Assembly: GCA_964428205.1 (NCBI GenBank)
Contig: CAYRXE010000007.1
Location: 1 to 32,086, forward strand
Source: CAYRXE01 sp964428205
GTDB taxonomy: Bacteria; Patescibacteriota; Gracilibacteria; Peribacterales; Peribacteraceae
Direction: 5' to 3'
Length of the DNA stretch: 32,086 nucleotides
This document shows, in pieces, positions 24,213-30,756 of the stretch. The first letter of the stretch is position 1. Each line of letters starts with the position of its first letter. The position numbers were made by a program, and so were the translations under genes. The notes beneath the pieces are model-generated. The model did not search any database. It was not told the origin of the DNA and was given only the letters and a program-made list of their open reading frames with translations.

Positions 24213-24218
24213 TAGAAT
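24213..24218 (+). promoter_or_regulatory. -10 box (TAGAAT) 6 bases before yraN
   Basis: TAGAAT is followed by GTTTCC and the yraN ATG at 24225. The hexamer and spacing are the same as in front of ftsW. Confidence 0.55.
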
Positions 24219-24224
24219 GTTTCC

Positions 24225-24626
24225 ATGGATTACTCCGGTCACTTTAAAAACATCCGCAGGCTTGAGCACAAAGAGCGTATGCAGACCGGTAATCAGGGCG
24301 AAGATCTTGCCTCACTCTTCCTCAAAAAACTTGGCTACGAAGTACGCGAGCGCAACATCAAGCTCGGCAAAGATGAGATCGATATTTTGGCCTTTGATCC
24401 CGAGGACAAGGTGCTCGTGTTTGTCGAAGTGAAGACGCGCAAAAAATCTGACGTTGATTACGGACCGGAGCTCGACTTCCATCATCGCAAAAAGAAGAGG
24501 CTCAAGCGCGCGATGGATAAGTGGATCGTTCAGAATAATTTTTCGGAGTCGTACCGTCTGGATCTGCTGTGTGTCGTCGCAGGAAAAGTGACGCAGCACT
24601 TTAAAGAAGTCTTGCTGGACGAGTGA
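24225..24626 (+). CDS. yraN: YraN/UPF0102 family endonuclease-like protein
   Basis: 133 residues. The family has a restriction-endonuclease-like fold related to Holliday-junction resolvases, and its cellular role is unsettled. Conserved elements are present: TGNQGEDLASLFLKKLGYEV (Gly-Glu), RNIKLGKDEIDILAFD (the E-I-D motif) and VLVFVEVKTRKKSDVDYG (the EVK motif), together the expected metal-binding set. The C-terminus YRLDLLCVVAG also fits the family. It starts MDYSGHFKNIRRLEHKERM, slightly longer than usual before the first helix, but the -10-like hexamer just upstream supports this ATG. It ends in TGA. It is divergent from comM. Confidence 0.9.
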   Translation: MDYSGHFKNIRRLEHKERMQTGNQGEDLASLFLKKLGYEVRERNIKLGKDEIDILAFDPEDKVLVFVEVKTRKKSDVDYGPELDFHHRKKKRLKRAMDKWIVQNNFSESYRLDLLCVVAGKVTQHFKEVLLDE

Positions 24627-24676
24627 TCGCAGGGGCGTCAATTGCCTTTAACATCGTAGTCCCCCACTATCCGGTC

Positions 24677-24853
24677 ATGCCGCTACCTCAACAGGGCGTC
24701 GACTGGGAATCTCTCATTGAGAATACCAAGCTCGATGACCATATTAGTCAGGTGACCTCTTCGCCGTGGAGCTTTTTTGAGCGACAGGTCTTTAACATTC
24801 GTGCGCGCAGCAACGAAGAAGAGCGTGCCGAATCGATTACGGACGATCTGTAG
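24677..24853 (+). CDS. Small hypothetical protein
   Basis: 58 residues from the ATG at 24677, about 50 bases after yraN (an in-frame ATG at 24623 overlapping the yraN stop would give 76). The sequence opens MPLPQQGVDWESLIENT and ends with a charged helix (ARSNEEERAESITDDL), with one aromatic patch (SPWSFFERQVFNIRAR). There is no signal peptide or known motif. Its stop lies 7 bases from the convergent pgl stop. It fills the interval neatly and has a protein-like composition, but it may not be expressed. Confidence 0.45.
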   Translation: MPLPQQGVDWESLIENTKLDDHISQVTSSPWSFFERQVFNIRARSNEEERAESITDDL

Positions 24854-24860
24854 TCGCGGA

Positions 24861-25550
24861 TTATCCAATGACCGCAAACCCTCGCTCCTCTGCGAGGACC
24901 GCCTGTGCGGGCCAACGCCTGGAGTCGCGCTTGTCATTGATCATCGTGTCCCAGACGCGTTGTTTTTCCTCTCCCTTGAGCAGAAACACAGACATCTTGG
25001 CTTTGACGAGCACGGGCAATGTGACGCTAATGCGGTCGCGTACGTTGAATCGTTCCGTGGTGGTGTGAATCGCGAACAACTCCGGTTCCAATCCTTCATC
25101 CGTCACCGGCGGGAAGAGTGAAGCGATGTGTCCGTCGTCTCCCATGCCAAGCACCACGATATCCGCGGAGTCTTTTTTGAGGACTTCGCTCAGGCGATCG
25201 TCGTAACTCGTCACGCAATCCTCGAGTGGTTGGTGTGTGTGTGGGATGATCACGTGAGGCTGCACCGTGAGGTGGTTCAAGAGCGTTGTTTTGATCAGGT
25301 TCACGTTACTGTCTTGGTGATCGTGCGGAACATACCGATCATCCACGAGGAAGACCGTCACTTTGCCCCAGTCGATGTGCTTATCCTTTGCGAGTAATTG
25401 ATACACAGGCTTTGGAGTCGATCCCCCACTCAGGCCGATCATGCAGTTACCGTGCTCTTTGATGAAGAACTGCATCTGCTTACTGATCAACGTCGCAGCT
25501 TTCGTTGCGAAGTCGTGATCGTCCGTGGCGTCGATCCTGGCATACGGCAT
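24861..25550 (-). CDS. pgl: 6-phosphogluconolactonase
   Basis: 229 residues from the ATG at 25550 (a TTG two codons earlier is also open). The enzyme hydrolyses 6-phosphoglucono-delta-lactone to 6-phosphogluconate, step two of the oxidative pentose phosphate pathway. Diagnostic motifs: MIGLSGGSTPKPVYQLL, VFLVDDRYVPHDHQDSN and VVLGMGDDGHIASLFP, with the conserved Asp-His pair in the last. The C-terminus SRRWPAQAVL is also typical. It lies 97 bases downstream of zwf on the same strand, so the first two enzymes of the pathway are adjacent. The spacer holds an AT-rich inverted repeat. No gnd gene is in the window. Confidence 0.95.
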   Translation of the reverse strand: MPYARIDATDDHDFATKAATLISKQMQFFIKEHGNCMIGLSGGSTPKPVYQLLAKDKHIDWGKVTVFLVDDRYVPHDHQDSNVNLIKTTLLNHLTVQPHVIIPHTHQPLEDCVTSYDDRLSEVLKKDSADIVVLGMGDDGHIASLFPPVTDEGLEPELFAIHTTTERFNVRDRISVTLPVLVKAKMSVFLLKGEEKQRVWDTMINDKRDSRRWPAQAVLAEERGFAVIG

Positions 25551-25560
25551 ACGCAATTGA

Positions 25561-25646
25561 GAATTGAAAAATGTAAAATTGAAAATTCAGCTACATCTCA
25601 GATGTTAAGGGTACTTCCAAAATTTTCCATTCTCAATTTTCAATTC
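25561..25646. repeat. AT-rich imperfect inverted repeat between zwf and pgl
   Basis: The left arm (25561-25587, starting GAATTGAAAAATG) and the reverse complement of 25621-25646 (starting GAATTGAAAATTG) match along most of their length. The roughly 33-base centre contains a smaller ACATC/GATGT hairpin. It may be a transcript-processing structure or a MITE-like remnant. The 11-mer AATTGAGAATT at its left edge recurs near 15692. Confidence 0.5.
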
Positions 25647-25647
25647 A

Positions 25648-27245
25648 TTAAAACCAGCCAATTCCATCCTTTTCAATCCAGGCTTTAGCCTCAACCGGTC
25701 CATCTGTACCGGCAGGATAAGTATGGAGAGGAGTTTTGGGATCATCCAAATACGNNNNNNNNNNNNNNNNNNNNNNNNNNNNNNNNNNNNNNNNNNNNNN
25801 NNNNNNNNNNNNNNNNNNNNNNNNNNNNNNNNNNNNNNNNNNNNNNNNNNNNNNCCATCTGTACCGGCAGGATAAGTATGGAGAGGAGTTTTGGGATCAT
25901 CCAAATACGTTTGTACCGGATCAATCAGTTTCCACGCGAGTTCGACTTCTTCGAACGTGAGGAACCAGTTCTTTTTGCCGTGAATCGCTTCGAGCAACAA
26001 GAGTCCGTGCTCCGGAAGACAGTCTCCCGTGCACACGAGTGGATCCTCAAGGATCAATGGCCTGAACATCGGCTCTGTGCCACCTACTTTTGTCTGCAAT
26101 ACGATGCGCATGCCTGCTTCTCCAATCAAAATAATGTCGAGACGGTTCGGCGTCATGTTCTTGGCGTTGTTTTTGCGTAGTTCCTTAAACTGCAGCGTCA
26201 CACGGGTCTCCTTTTTCGTCATGCGCTTACCTGCGCGAAGGTAAAACGGCACGCCACTCCACAGAGAATCATCCGTTGTGAGCTTCATGGCGGCAAATGT
26301 GTGCACACGCGACTCGGGGGCAACACCTTCTTCGTCTTTGTAGCCGATCATCGTTTTACCATTGAGTGTTCCTGGGCCGTACTGACCCTGAATAATCACT
26401 TCCTCCATCCCCTTCCCAGGGAGCTTAATTTGGCTGAGAGCCTCAAGACGACTTGCAAGCAGCTCATCGTCACTGTCTTTGAGCGACATCGTCAGTGCCG
26501 ACATGATCATCAATAAATGGCTCTGGAACCAGTCGCGGAGCATGCCGGTGTGTTCGAAGTATCCAGCGCGTCCCTCGATTCCCATGGGCTCGCTCGCCGT
26601 AATTTCGACGTGTTGGACGAGTGCATTCGTCAAAAGATGTTCGAAGATAGGATTCGCGTGGCGCAGGTAGTAAATATTGCGCACTGCTTCTTTGCCGAGG
26701 TAGTGGTCGAGCAGATAAATCTCTTCTGGCTTGAGGCACTCGGTGAGCTGCTTCTTGATTTTCAAAAAACTCTCCATGTCGTGGCCCACCGGCTTTTCCA
26801 AAATGCAGCGGAACTGGCCATCGTGCTTGTCGATGTCCGCAGCGCACAAGTTCTTGAGGATCGGGTAAATGACTTCTGGTGGAATGGACAAATAGGCCAA
26901 GCGCACGTGGTCCTTCCAGCCTTTCTCCAAGCCATCCAACAGCGTACCGAGCACGCGGAAGTCTTCTTCTTTATCGTACTGGCCCTGCTGGTAATACACA
27001 TGATCAAGAAAATCCTGGAGCATCTTTGGATTCACTTCGATCATCTCTTTCTTAATACTCTCCCCTACCAAATGACGGAACTCTTCGTGGCTCATGCTGG
27101 TGCGCGCGTACCCGACGATGTTGTACTGCTCGGGTAAACGCTTCTTGAGTGCGAGCGTATAGAGCGCAGGATAAATCTTTAATTTCGCCAGGTTCCCGGA
27201 GGCCCCGAAGAGAATGAAGCTGAAGGATTGGTTGGCAGCGAGCAT
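25648..27245 (-). CDS. zwf: Glucose-6-phosphate dehydrogenase (interrupted by an assembly gap)
   Basis: Zwf oxidises glucose 6-phosphate to the lactone with NAD(P)+, opening the oxidative pentose phosphate pathway. A run of 100 N (25755-25854) between two identical 55-base copies breaks the frame. After collapsing it, the gene is 480 residues and ends cleanly at TAA 25648-25650 with DGIGWF. Motifs: nucleotide-binding FGASGNLAKLKIYPAL (Asn where most have Asp), ILEKPVGHD at about 150, and the active-site DHYLGKE at 180-186. PFYLRAGKRMTKKETRV and HTYPAGTDGP near the end are also conserved. I choose the ATG at 27245 over the GTG at 27263 because a TAGAAT with an extended TGC ends 8 bases before it. 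pgl follows downstream. Confidence 0.95.
25700..25909. repeat. Assembly join: 55-base duplicate flanking 100 N (in zwf)
   Basis: Bases 25700-25754 equal 25855-25909, with exactly 100 N between them. Collapsing the duplicate gives a zwf frame with the expected C-terminus. Confidence 0.95.
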
Positions 27246-27253
27246 GAGTTGGG

Positions 27254-27259
27254 ATTCTA
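27254..27259 (-). promoter_or_regulatory. Extended -10 box (TGC TAGAAT) 8 bases before zwf
   Basis: On the minus strand TGC-TAGAAT is followed by eight bases and the zwf ATG. The TGn extension can replace a -35. A strong stem-loop (27273-27298) occupies the -35 region. Confidence 0.55.
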
Positions 27260-27272
27260 GCACGTCAAAACA

Positions 27273-27445
27273 ACCCTGTGGCTACACCGCCACAGGGTCA
27301 TCCACCTCTCTCCTTCTTATGTGAGATTGCGAGGTGGACGCACATAGTAGCACTGTGATTTTATCGCTACATACAGATGTTTATGCGTTGGTGATCGGGA
27401 GTTCCTGGTACGTTTTGCCGCTTCATAAGACAATTCTCTGATCAC
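27273..27445 (-). ncRNA. Candidate structured RNA upstream of zwf
   Basis: About 170 bases without a gene show several stems in a row. Read on the minus strand: GTGATC/GATCAC closing 27391-27445, an 8-bp stem TCCACCTC/GAGGTGGA (27301-27338), then a perfect 10-bp stem ACCCTGTGGC/GCCACAGGGT with a 6-base loop (27273-27298), followed by TTGTTTT. The last element looks like a terminator. This could be a small RNA ending just before the zwf promoter, or a leader of zwf. No known RNA family is recognised. Confidence 0.35.
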
Positions 27446-27501
27446 TGTCTGCGCCCTCTGAGGTAATTGTGCCTCGGATCATCTGGAAGGTGAGGTGCAG
27501 T

Positions 27502-27780
27502 ATGTTCCTTCGCATCGTTGGTATGGTCCTGTGTGGGATGGCGATTGCAGCCCTTGTGGCTCTTCCCTTTGTGCGCATGTCCTATTCTAAACAAGGTCAT
27601 GCAACTATTCCCACCAAAAAAGATGGCCCACCTCCTCGGGTCATCACATACGAAATTATTTCTGACGGAGACGGATTTTCCATGGGCGAGACCGTAGTAC
27701 ATCGTATGACGCTCCTCTCGATGTCCGCTTGGATACTCTTCTCTGTAGGGACCTTCTTGATCGCGATTGGGAATCTCTAG
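27502..27780 (+). CDS. Small membrane protein with two transmembrane segments
   Basis: 92 residues from the ATG at 27502. A purine-rich stretch (GGAAGG, GAGGTG) just upstream can serve as ribosome-binding site and decides this start over the ATG at 27469. Hydrophobic segments lie at about residues 3-24 (LRIVGMVLCGMAIAALVALPF) and 70-90 (LSMSAWILFSVGTFLIAIG). The loop between them is short, polar and Lys/Pro-containing (TKKDGPPPRVITYEI). No motif is recognised. A strong terminator follows 7 bases after the stop, so it is a single-gene unit. It is divergent from zwf, with the structured region between them. Confidence 0.7.
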   Translation: MFLRIVGMVLCGMAIAALVALPFVRMSYSKQGHATIPTKKDGPPPRVITYEIISDGDGFSMGETVVHRMTLLSMSAWILFSVGTFLIAIGNL

Positions 27781-27787
27781 GCAGTGA

Positions 27788-27814
27788 CCGGGGTGATATT
27801 TCACCCCGGCTTTT
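27788..27814 (+). terminator. Rho-independent terminator after the small membrane protein gene
   Basis: A 9-bp perfect stem CCGGGGTGA / TCACCCCGG with loop TATT, then C and TTTT. It separates the gene from the ProX-like gene. Confidence 0.9.
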
Positions 27815-27825
27815 GTAGTGCCTGC

Positions 27826-27831
27826 TATTCT
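27826..27831 (+). promoter_or_regulatory. -10 box (TATTCT) 6 bases before the ProX-like gene
   Basis: TATTCT is followed by TCCTCT and the ATG at 27838. It lies directly behind a terminator, so a new promoter is expected here. No Shine-Dalgarno. Confidence 0.55.
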
Positions 27832-27837
27832 TCCTCT

Positions 27838-28320
27838 ATGACCATTGAGGATTTCCTGGCAGAGATTGGCGTTTCGTACGAGCGGTTCAATCACCCCGCC
27901 GTGTTTACCGTGGAAGAGTCTTCCACGCTGCCGCCCATGCCGGGTGCCGATACCAAGAATCTGTTTTTGCAGGAAGAAAAGGGTTCGCAGTTTTATCTTG
28001 TGACCGTTCCGCACGATAAGCGAACGGATTTAAAAGCACTGGCAGCGCTCTTGGGTGCGAAGCGACTCACGTTTGGGTCCGAAAAAGAATTGCTGAGGCT
28101 GCTCGGAGTGACTCCGGGTTCTGTGACCATGATGGGACTGATGAATGACTGTCGACGTGAAGTGGAGTTCTGGATTGATGACTCTATTTGGAATGCCGAG
28201 AGCGTGCAGTGTCACCCGCTCACCAATACGGCCACTATCGTGATTCCGCACGCAGGACTCGAAAAATTCTTCGAAAAAACCGGCCACAAAGTGCATGCCG
28301 CCGCTATTCCCTCTCGCTAG
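27838..28320 (+). CDS. Prolyl-tRNA deacylase / YbaK-ProX family editing protein
   Basis: 160 residues. The family hydrolyses mischarged aminoacyl-tRNA in trans; ProX-type members clear Ala-tRNA(Pro). Conserved blocks: FNHPAVFTVEES near residue 17-28, DTKNLFLQEEKGS with the key Lys at about 40, RLTFGSEKELLRLLG, and the signature PGSVTMMGLMND followed by HPLTNTATIVI. These match the ProXp-ala group better than YbaK proper (which edits Cys-tRNA(Pro)), but substrate preference cannot be read with certainty. The start is supported by the -10-like TATTCT 6 bases upstream. The next gene begins one base after the stop, so they probably form an operon with the GGQ protein. Confidence 0.9.
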   Translation: MTIEDFLAEIGVSYERFNHPAVFTVEESSTLPPMPGADTKNLFLQEEKGSQFYLVTVPHDKRTDLKALAALLGAKRLTFGSEKELLRLLGVTPGSVTMMGLMNDCRREVEFWIDDSIWNAESVQCHPLTNTATIVIPHAGLEKFFEKTGHKVHAAAIPSR

Positions 28321-28321
28321 T

Positions 28322-29007
28322 ATGGTCATACCTCGCGGGTTCAAACGTCTTCTGTTCTGGCTTATGAATTTTCTCATCTTCCTTCTCTTAGCGGCGATTG
28401 CGGGCGGTTACTACCGTTCGTATAAGGTGAACCACAGCCCGGATCAGGAGATTTTTGCGAAGGGTACGTANNNNNNNNNNNNNNNNNNNNNNNNNNNNNN
28501 NNNNNNNNNNNNNNNNNNNNNNNNNNNNNNNNNNNNNNNNNNNNNNNNNNNNNNNNNNNNNNNNNNNNNNGTTCGTATAAGGTGAACCACAGCCCGGATC
28601 AGGAGATTTTTGCGAAGGGTACGTACCCCGATCCCCTCCTCGATGGCCCGTACAAAGGCAGCGTGAAAGGCTGGAGCGGATCGTGGAAAGGAAAATCGTT
28701 TGAGAGTGCGAAGACCGGTGGCATCAATGTGTTCGAGGACAACGGAGTCGAGACCAAGAAGTATCCATTCCACACGTACCGCGCAAAAGGACTCACCGAC
28801 AAGATGGATGTGCTGAAGATTGATTACGCATCCGGCGAAAACCCCTGGTGGTTGCGTCCTATTTTGGATGAGCTCGTGCAGGTGGAACCAGGGAAATACT
28901 TGGGCAAGATGCAGGCGCGCATCATTCCAGGATTCCCGTTTACGGTAACGTTCTTCCGCTTAGAGAAAGCTCCTGATACTGTGGCACCCGCATTGCCACT
29001 TCAATGA
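28322..29007 (+). CDS. Membrane-anchored protein with GXWXG/DUF4334-like features (interrupted by an assembly gap)
   Basis: A run of 100 N (28471-28570) lies between two copies of the same 55 bases. Collapsing them gives 176 residues in one frame. Residues about 7-28 form a transmembrane segment (LLFWLMNFLIFLLLAAIAGG), so the rest is probably outside. The soluble part has VKGWSGSWKGKSF, which resembles the GxWxGxxF motif, and further on LKIDYASGENPWWLRPILDE and YLGKMQAR, which resemble the second domain of the GXWXG/DUF4334 pair. That link is from memory and moderate. The gene starts 1 base after the ProX-like gene and overlaps the next start by 4 bases (ATGA). Its job is unknown. Confidence 0.78.
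28416..28625. repeat. Assembly join: 55-base duplicate flanking 100 N
   Basis: Bases 28416-28470 equal 28571-28625, with exactly 100 N between them. Collapsing the duplicate joins the membrane anchor to the soluble part of one gene (686 minus 155 equals 177 codons). Confidence 0.95.
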
Positions 29008-29429
29008 ACTTTCCCGTAGAGCTTCCTCCGGCGATCCTCAAAAAGGCACTCGCGTTGGGCGTCGATGCTTCTCAAGTGAAGGAGAATTTTGTGCGTGGTG
29101 GCGGACATGGTGGGCAGAAGATCAATAAGACGGCATCGTGTGTGGAATTGCATCACAATCCAACAGGCATTGATGTGCGGTACCAGCACCATCGTGAGCA
29201 GAGTAAAAATAGATTGGGTGCGTGGAAGCTTTTGATCCTTAAAATTGAAGAACAGAAACTGGGCAAGCAATCGCAGATTCAAAAAGAGAAATTTAAAATC
29301 CGTAAGCAGAAGATGCGACGGAATCGTAAATCGAAAGAGAAGATGCTGGGTGATAAAAAGCAGCGCGGTGGGGTAAAAGCTGAGCGCACGGCTGCTTGGC
29401 GCACTTCCCTTGCAGAGGATCTTTTGTAG
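29004..29429 (+). CDS. GGQ-domain peptidyl-tRNA hydrolase / release-factor-like protein
   Basis: 141 residues. It contains only the catalytic RF-1 domain: VRGGGHGGQKINKTASCVEL with GGQ at residues 36-38, then HHREQSKNRLGAWKLL, and a long basic tail (KIRKQKMRRNRKSKEKML). Codon-recognition domains are absent, so it is not PrfA or PrfB. Related small GGQ proteins (ArfB/YaeJ, mitochondrial ICT1 and C12orf65/mtRF-R) rescue stalled ribosomes or act on split large subunits, using the basic tail to bind RNA. Which subgroup this belongs to is uncertain. The start overlaps the previous stop (ATGA), so translation is coupled in a three-gene operon. Confidence 0.88.
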   Translation: MNFPVELPPAILKKALALGVDASQVKENFVRGGGHGGQKINKTASCVELHHNPTGIDVRYQHHREQSKNRLGAWKLLILKIEEQKLGKQSQIQKEKFKIRKQKMRRNRKSKEKMLGDKKQRGGVKAERTAAWRTSLAEDLL

Positions 29430-29440
29430 GCATAATCGAT

Positions 29441-29464
29441 CGCCCACCTTTTGAGGGGTGGGCG
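29441..29464. terminator. Hairpin between convergent genes (possible bidirectional terminator)
   Basis: A perfect 8-bp stem CGCCCACC / GGTGGGCG with an 8-base loop lies 11 bases after the GGQ gene and 7 bases before the end of the minus-strand gene. There is no T run on either side, so it is weaker than the other terminators here. Confidence 0.5.
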
Positions 29465-29471
29465 TGATGAG

Positions 29472-30074
29472 TTAGCTTTTGGCAAACTCGGTGGTTTCTT
29501 CATCAAGGATGACGACCTCTTCGCCTTCTTCGGCGACAACAGTGGCATCATCATCGAGCGCGAGCTCGAAGCCCATATCTTCTTCGGCTGGGAGCAAGGC
29601 TTTGATCAGTGGCCAAGCAGGGCGGTAGCCAACCTTCTTTTCGGCGAGCATCACCTTTACCACAAGGCCATCTTCTTCCATCTGCTGAATAGTCAGGAGG
29701 CCCTTGGCGGGCTGTTCACCGACTTTCTTGAGATGCTGGAGCAGCAACTTGTTCCACATACCCACCGGCCTGGCACGCCACTCGGCTTTGCCGAGGCTTA
29801 CAGCCAGTAAGTAGAACGCTGCGGCTTGGGTTTCCCGGTGATTGGGGAACGCCAACTTGAGACGGCTTCCAAGTTCTCGCAATGAGCCGCCGAGAACCTC
29901 CGTTGGTGCGGGAGCGGGCTTGGTTGCCGCGGGTGGAGCATCGGAAGATTCCGCTGCAGTACCCTTCTTTTTCTTGTTGGCCTTGGGAGTGGTCTCCCCG
30001 GCCTTCACATCCTTCTTCTCGAAGAGCAGAAAGATCCCTAGCGTAATCACGATCCAAACGAGGCGCAGTTGCAT
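29472..30074 (-). CDS. Membrane-anchored or secreted protein with Lys/Ala/Pro-rich linker, unknown function
   Basis: 200 residues from the ATG at 30074. A strong Shine-Dalgarno (AAGGAG, 30081-30086) lies 6 bases upstream and decides this start; the frame is open further upstream without support. Residues 1-17 are hydrophobic (MQLRLVWIVITLGIFLLF), followed by a low-complexity Lys/Ala/Pro/Thr region (about 20-60). A folded domain follows at about 65-175 (SLRELGSRLKLAFPNH, AAFYLLAVSLGKAEWRARP, LLTIQQMEEDGLVVKVMLAE), and the tail is acidic (EEGEEVVILDEETTEF). No family is recognised. Its neighbour at 30246-30668 shares the strong ribosome-binding site but shows no similarity by eye. Confidence 0.75.
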   Translation of the reverse strand: MQLRLVWIVITLGIFLLFEKKDVKAGETTPKANKKKKGTAAESSDAPPAATKPAPAPTEVLGGSLRELGSRLKLAFPNHRETQAAAFYLLAVSLGKAEWRARPVGMWNKLLLQHLKKVGEQPAKGLLTIQQMEEDGLVVKVMLAEKKVGYRPAWPLIKALLPAEEDMGFELALDDDATVVAEEGEEVVILDEETTEFAKS

Positions 30075-30189
30075 GTGCAACTCCTTACAAAAGAGAAGCG
30101 TTGATTTGAAGAAACGCCCAAGTATTCTCCGCTTCCAAGCGAGAATGTCAATTATCCTATACTCGGCCAGAATGCAGTTCTTGGATGAC

Positions 30190-30215
30190 AAAACGCCCAT
30201 CCGCGAGGGATGGGC
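30190..30215 (-). terminator. Rho-independent terminator after the 30246-30668 gene
   Basis: An 8-bp perfect stem GCCCATCC / GGATGGGC with loop CTCGC on the minus strand, then G and TTTT. A second imperfect stem (GTGATTC-GCC arms at 30226-30249) overlaps the stop codon. Confidence 0.85.
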
Positions 30216-30245
30216 ATTTGTGGTAGTGATTCTGCCGAGGCGGAA

Positions 30246-30668
30246 TCACTTAGGTTTTTCGTCAGCAGGCGCAGCGACATCCGTAGTAGAAAATTCCCTA
30301 CTGTCGCTCGTCTTTGGCGGAATCAGCAGCATGGCAAGCTTGTTTGTCGGGCCAATGCCGGGTGCTTTTCCAACTTCACATTGGACAATGAGCTCCAATT
30401 TTAAGAGGTCTGTGCAAACAATCTTGAATCGCACCGTGGCATTTTTTTCATTCCACTTGTACCGAGCGCATAGCGCTTGTATCACAGCCTCTTCCGTAAG
30501 CTTTTTCCAGTAACCAGATTTTTGGGCTTCGCCAACAATGACACACAAGACGTCGCCCATGCCCACGAAGATTTTGTCTACACGGCCGAAGAGCCATGAA
30601 GGATCTTCTTTCAATGGAGCATTCAAGTCAGGCTTTACCTTTTTTGGAGCCTCTAATTTTTCGTCCAA
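30246..30668 (-). CDS. Protein of unknown function with TTG start
   Basis: 140 residues. The start is the TTG at 30668, chosen because AGGAG (30677-30681) lies 8 bases upstream and no ATG fits as well. There is no signal peptide. Ends are charged and Pro/Lys-rich (MDEKLEAPKKVKPDLNAPLK; AAPADEKPK). The middle looks like a compact alpha/beta domain (GRVDKIFVGMGDVLCVIVGE, YWKKLTEEAVIQALCARYKW, KLELIVQCEVGKAPG). I do not recognise it. It is followed by a strong terminator, so it is a single-gene transcript. It probably acts in the cytoplasm, unlike its neighbours. Confidence 0.68.
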   Translation of the reverse strand: MDEKLEAPKKVKPDLNAPLKEDPSWLFGRVDKIFVGMGDVLCVIVGEAQKSGYWKKLTEEAVIQALCARYKWNEKNATVRFKIVCTDLLKLELIVQCEVGKAPGIGPTNKLAMLLIPPKTSDSREFSTTDVAAPADEKPK

Positions 30669-30756
30669 AATATAATCTCCTGTGAAAGAACTGAGTAAAA
30701 ACCACTAAATGTATTCTCTACCGAAATCACGGTGTGTCAATTATTCTGTACTCCCC

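Noticed and set aside
27340..27445. tmRNA in the structured spacer upstream of zwf
   Set aside because: A minus-strand frame reading ...TYQELPITNA-stop looked like a tag peptide, but it lacks the usual ALAA-type end, and no tRNA-like T arm or CCA end is nearby.
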